Assembly (NCBI GenBank): GCA_945871815.1
Contig: CAMBXM010000012.1
Location: forward strand, 1 to 44,868
Source: Singulisphaera sp. GP187
Lineage (GTDB): Bacteria > Planctomycetota > UBA1135 > UBA2386
Reading direction: 5' to 3'
DNA length: 44,868 bases
In this document: piece by piece, positions 43,797 to 44,868 of the stretch
Layout of the letters: every line of letters begins with the position of its first letter
Numbering within the stretch: position 1 is the first letter of the stretch
Translations under genes and position numbers: made by a program
Notes under the pieces: generated by a model
Told to the model about the DNA's origin: nothing
The model's database searches: none
The model's input: only the letters and a program-made list of their open reading frames with translations

Positions 43797-44868
43797 GGAT
43801 CCTCGCGTTCCAGTTTCTTGACGTCGATCTTGCCATTCTGCGTATGCGGCAGTGCGTCGAGAACGCGCACGACGGCGGGCACCATGTAGGTCGGCAGCCG
43901 CGAACGACACTGGCGCAGGATCCGTTGCTTCAGCTCCGGATCGCGCGGATCCCCGGCGACAGCAACGACGATGCGATGGCCCTGTGCGCCCCCATCGCGA
44001 CCCCACACCGCGACCTCGCCGACGCCAGCCCAGCCCTGCAGCGCCTGCGCAACTTCGTCGGGGGAGATGCGATGCCCTTGGACCTTCAACATGCGGTCGC
44101 GCCGAGCCACGAAGTACAACCTTCCGGCCTCGTCGCGACGCACCAGGTCGCCGCTGTAGACCACGGTCTCGCCGGTGCCGCGCGGGTCGGGCCGGAAGCG
44201 CTCCTTGGTCGCTTCCGGTCGATTCCAGTAGCCGCGCGCGACGAGGGCGCCGGCGTGCACCAACTCGCCGGTTGCGGGGCCTTGCAGCACGACGCCGGTG
44301 TCGGGATCGACGAGCAGGAGTTCGACGCTCGGCAGCGCCCGGCCAAAGCTCGTCGGATGCGCATCGATTTCCGCGGGGTCCAGGAAGGCGCTGCGAAAGG
44401 CCTCGGTGAGCCCGTACATCGCGAAAATGGCCAGCTGCGGCCAGGTCGCGCGGATCGTGCGCAGATCGTCGATCGCGAGATGGCCGCCGCTGTTGGTGAT
44501 GTAGCGCAGACTCTGGCCGCCTCGGTCCAGCAGCGCACCGGACTGCAACCCACGCGCGACCTCGTGCCACAGCGACGGCACGCCGGCGAGTCCGGTCGGA
44601 CGCACCGTCTGCAGCAACGCCGCGAGTTCGCCGAGCCCGAGAAAGTCCGCGGCGGTGACCCGGCAACCGGCGTGCAACGCCGACAGCAGTTGGTTGAGCC
44701 CGTAGTCAAAGCTGAACGGCAACACGGCGAGGATGTGATCGACCGAAGACAGCTGCAGGTAGTTGGCGACGATTGCCGCGCCACGCCGCAGATTCTGGTG
44801 GTCCTGGATCACGCCTTTGCTGAGACCTGTGCTGCCACTGGTGTAAAGCAGGATCGCTGGCTCAGTCG
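43778..44868 (-). CDS. AMP-forming acyl-CoA synthetase/ligase family protein, 5' end outside the window
   Basis: Adenylate-forming enzyme, N-terminus beyond the right edge. The first visible residues TEPAILLYTSGSTGLSKG are the P-loop motif A3. Then FAMYGLTEAFRSAF (A5), GELVHAGALVARGYWNRP, YSGDLVRRDEAGRLYFVARRD (A7), MLKVQGHRISPDEVA (A8) and LPHTQNGKIDVKKL with the catalytic Lys (A10). Substrate (fatty acid, aryl acid or amino acid) cannot be told from this part, though the AMYGLTEAFRSAFL block suggests an acyl-CoA ligase. First visible gene of the directon. No partner PKS, NRPS or carrier protein is in the window. Confidence 0.88.
   Translation of the reverse strand, partial: TEPAILLYTSGSTGLSKGVIQDHQNLRRGAAIVANYLQLSSVDHILAVLPFSFDYGLNQLLSALHAGCRVTAADFLGLGELAALLQTVRPTGLAGVPSLWHEVARGLQSGALLDRGGQSLRYITNSGGHLAIDDLRTIRATWPQLAIFAMYGLTEAFRSAFLDPAEIDAHPTSFGRALPSVELLLVDPDTGVVLQGPATGELVHAGALVARGYWNRPEATKERFRPDPRGTGETVVYSGDLVRRDEAGRLYFVARRDRMLKVQGHRISPDEVAQALQGWAGVGEVAVWGRDGGAQGHRIVVAVAGDPRDPELKQRILRQCRSRLPTYMVPAVVRVLDALPHTQNGKIDVKKLEREDPCTDTA

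Overview
High-GC (roughly 65-70 percent) chromosomal DNA from a Gram-negative-type bacterium. The mix of many lipoproteins, FG-GAP/VCBS and kelch proteins, a carboxypeptidase-regulatory-like protein, SMUG1-type glycosylase and ordinary housekeeping genes is most like a Planctomycetota genome, but this is inference from style; there is no rRNA or other decisive marker. I see no prophage, insertion sequence, CRISPR array or replication origin. Almost all coding space is accounted for by about 31 protein genes, one tmRNA and one tRNA.

Layout. 1-3.2 kb (minus): SMUG1-like uracil-DNA glycosylase and a feoA-feoB ferrous iron operon preceded by a perfect palindrome. 3.5-8.6 kb: a lipoprotein with an alpha/beta-hydrolase nucleophile elbow, a small conserved unknown, a beta-hydroxyacid dehydrogenase-like oxidoreductase (minus), a four-helix membrane protein, and polynucleotide phosphorylase (pnp) with a hairpin abutting its start. 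9-15.3 kb: a large carboxypeptidase-regulatory-like protein, PurN-like formyltransferase, and on the minus strand a secreted VWA protein and a lipoprotein. 15.4-20.9 kb is an RNA-centred stretch: tmRNA (ssrA), a two-domain retropepsin-like/PDZ protein, a nucleoside-deoxyribosyltransferase-like effector gene, smpB (minus), tRNA-Leu(CAG) and a DusB-type dihydrouridine synthase. 20.9-29.8 kb: a small unknown, a secreted kelch protein, poly(A) polymerase with a long RGG/Arg-rich tail, panB, a membrane protein, a U32/RlhA-like protein and a small chorismate mutase. 29.8-34.7 kb: diguanylate cyclase, a lipoprotein, and aconitase A carrying a 146-residue histone H1-like tail. 34.8-44.9 kb: an eight-gene minus-strand directon with coupled or nearly touching genes (AMP-forming ligase, cut by the window edge; Nudix; Ala/Pro-rich membrane protein; NDH-2; ABC transporter; PDZ lipoprotein; two FG-GAP proteins).

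How the genes fit together. RNA turnover and translation quality control dominate: PNPase, poly(A) polymerase, tmRNA with SmpB, DusB, tRNA-Leu and a candidate rRNA hydroxylase. Three proteins here (poly(A) polymerase, SmpB, aconitase) carry strongly basic low-complexity extensions; aconitase is a known moonlighting RNA-binding enzyme family, so its H1-like tail is the most unusual single feature. The best candidate for an accessory/defence gene is the lone deoxyribosyltransferase-like gene between ssrA and smpB. Several genes have a TANNNT box 6-9 nt before the start codon, suggesting leaderless transcripts are common in this organism.
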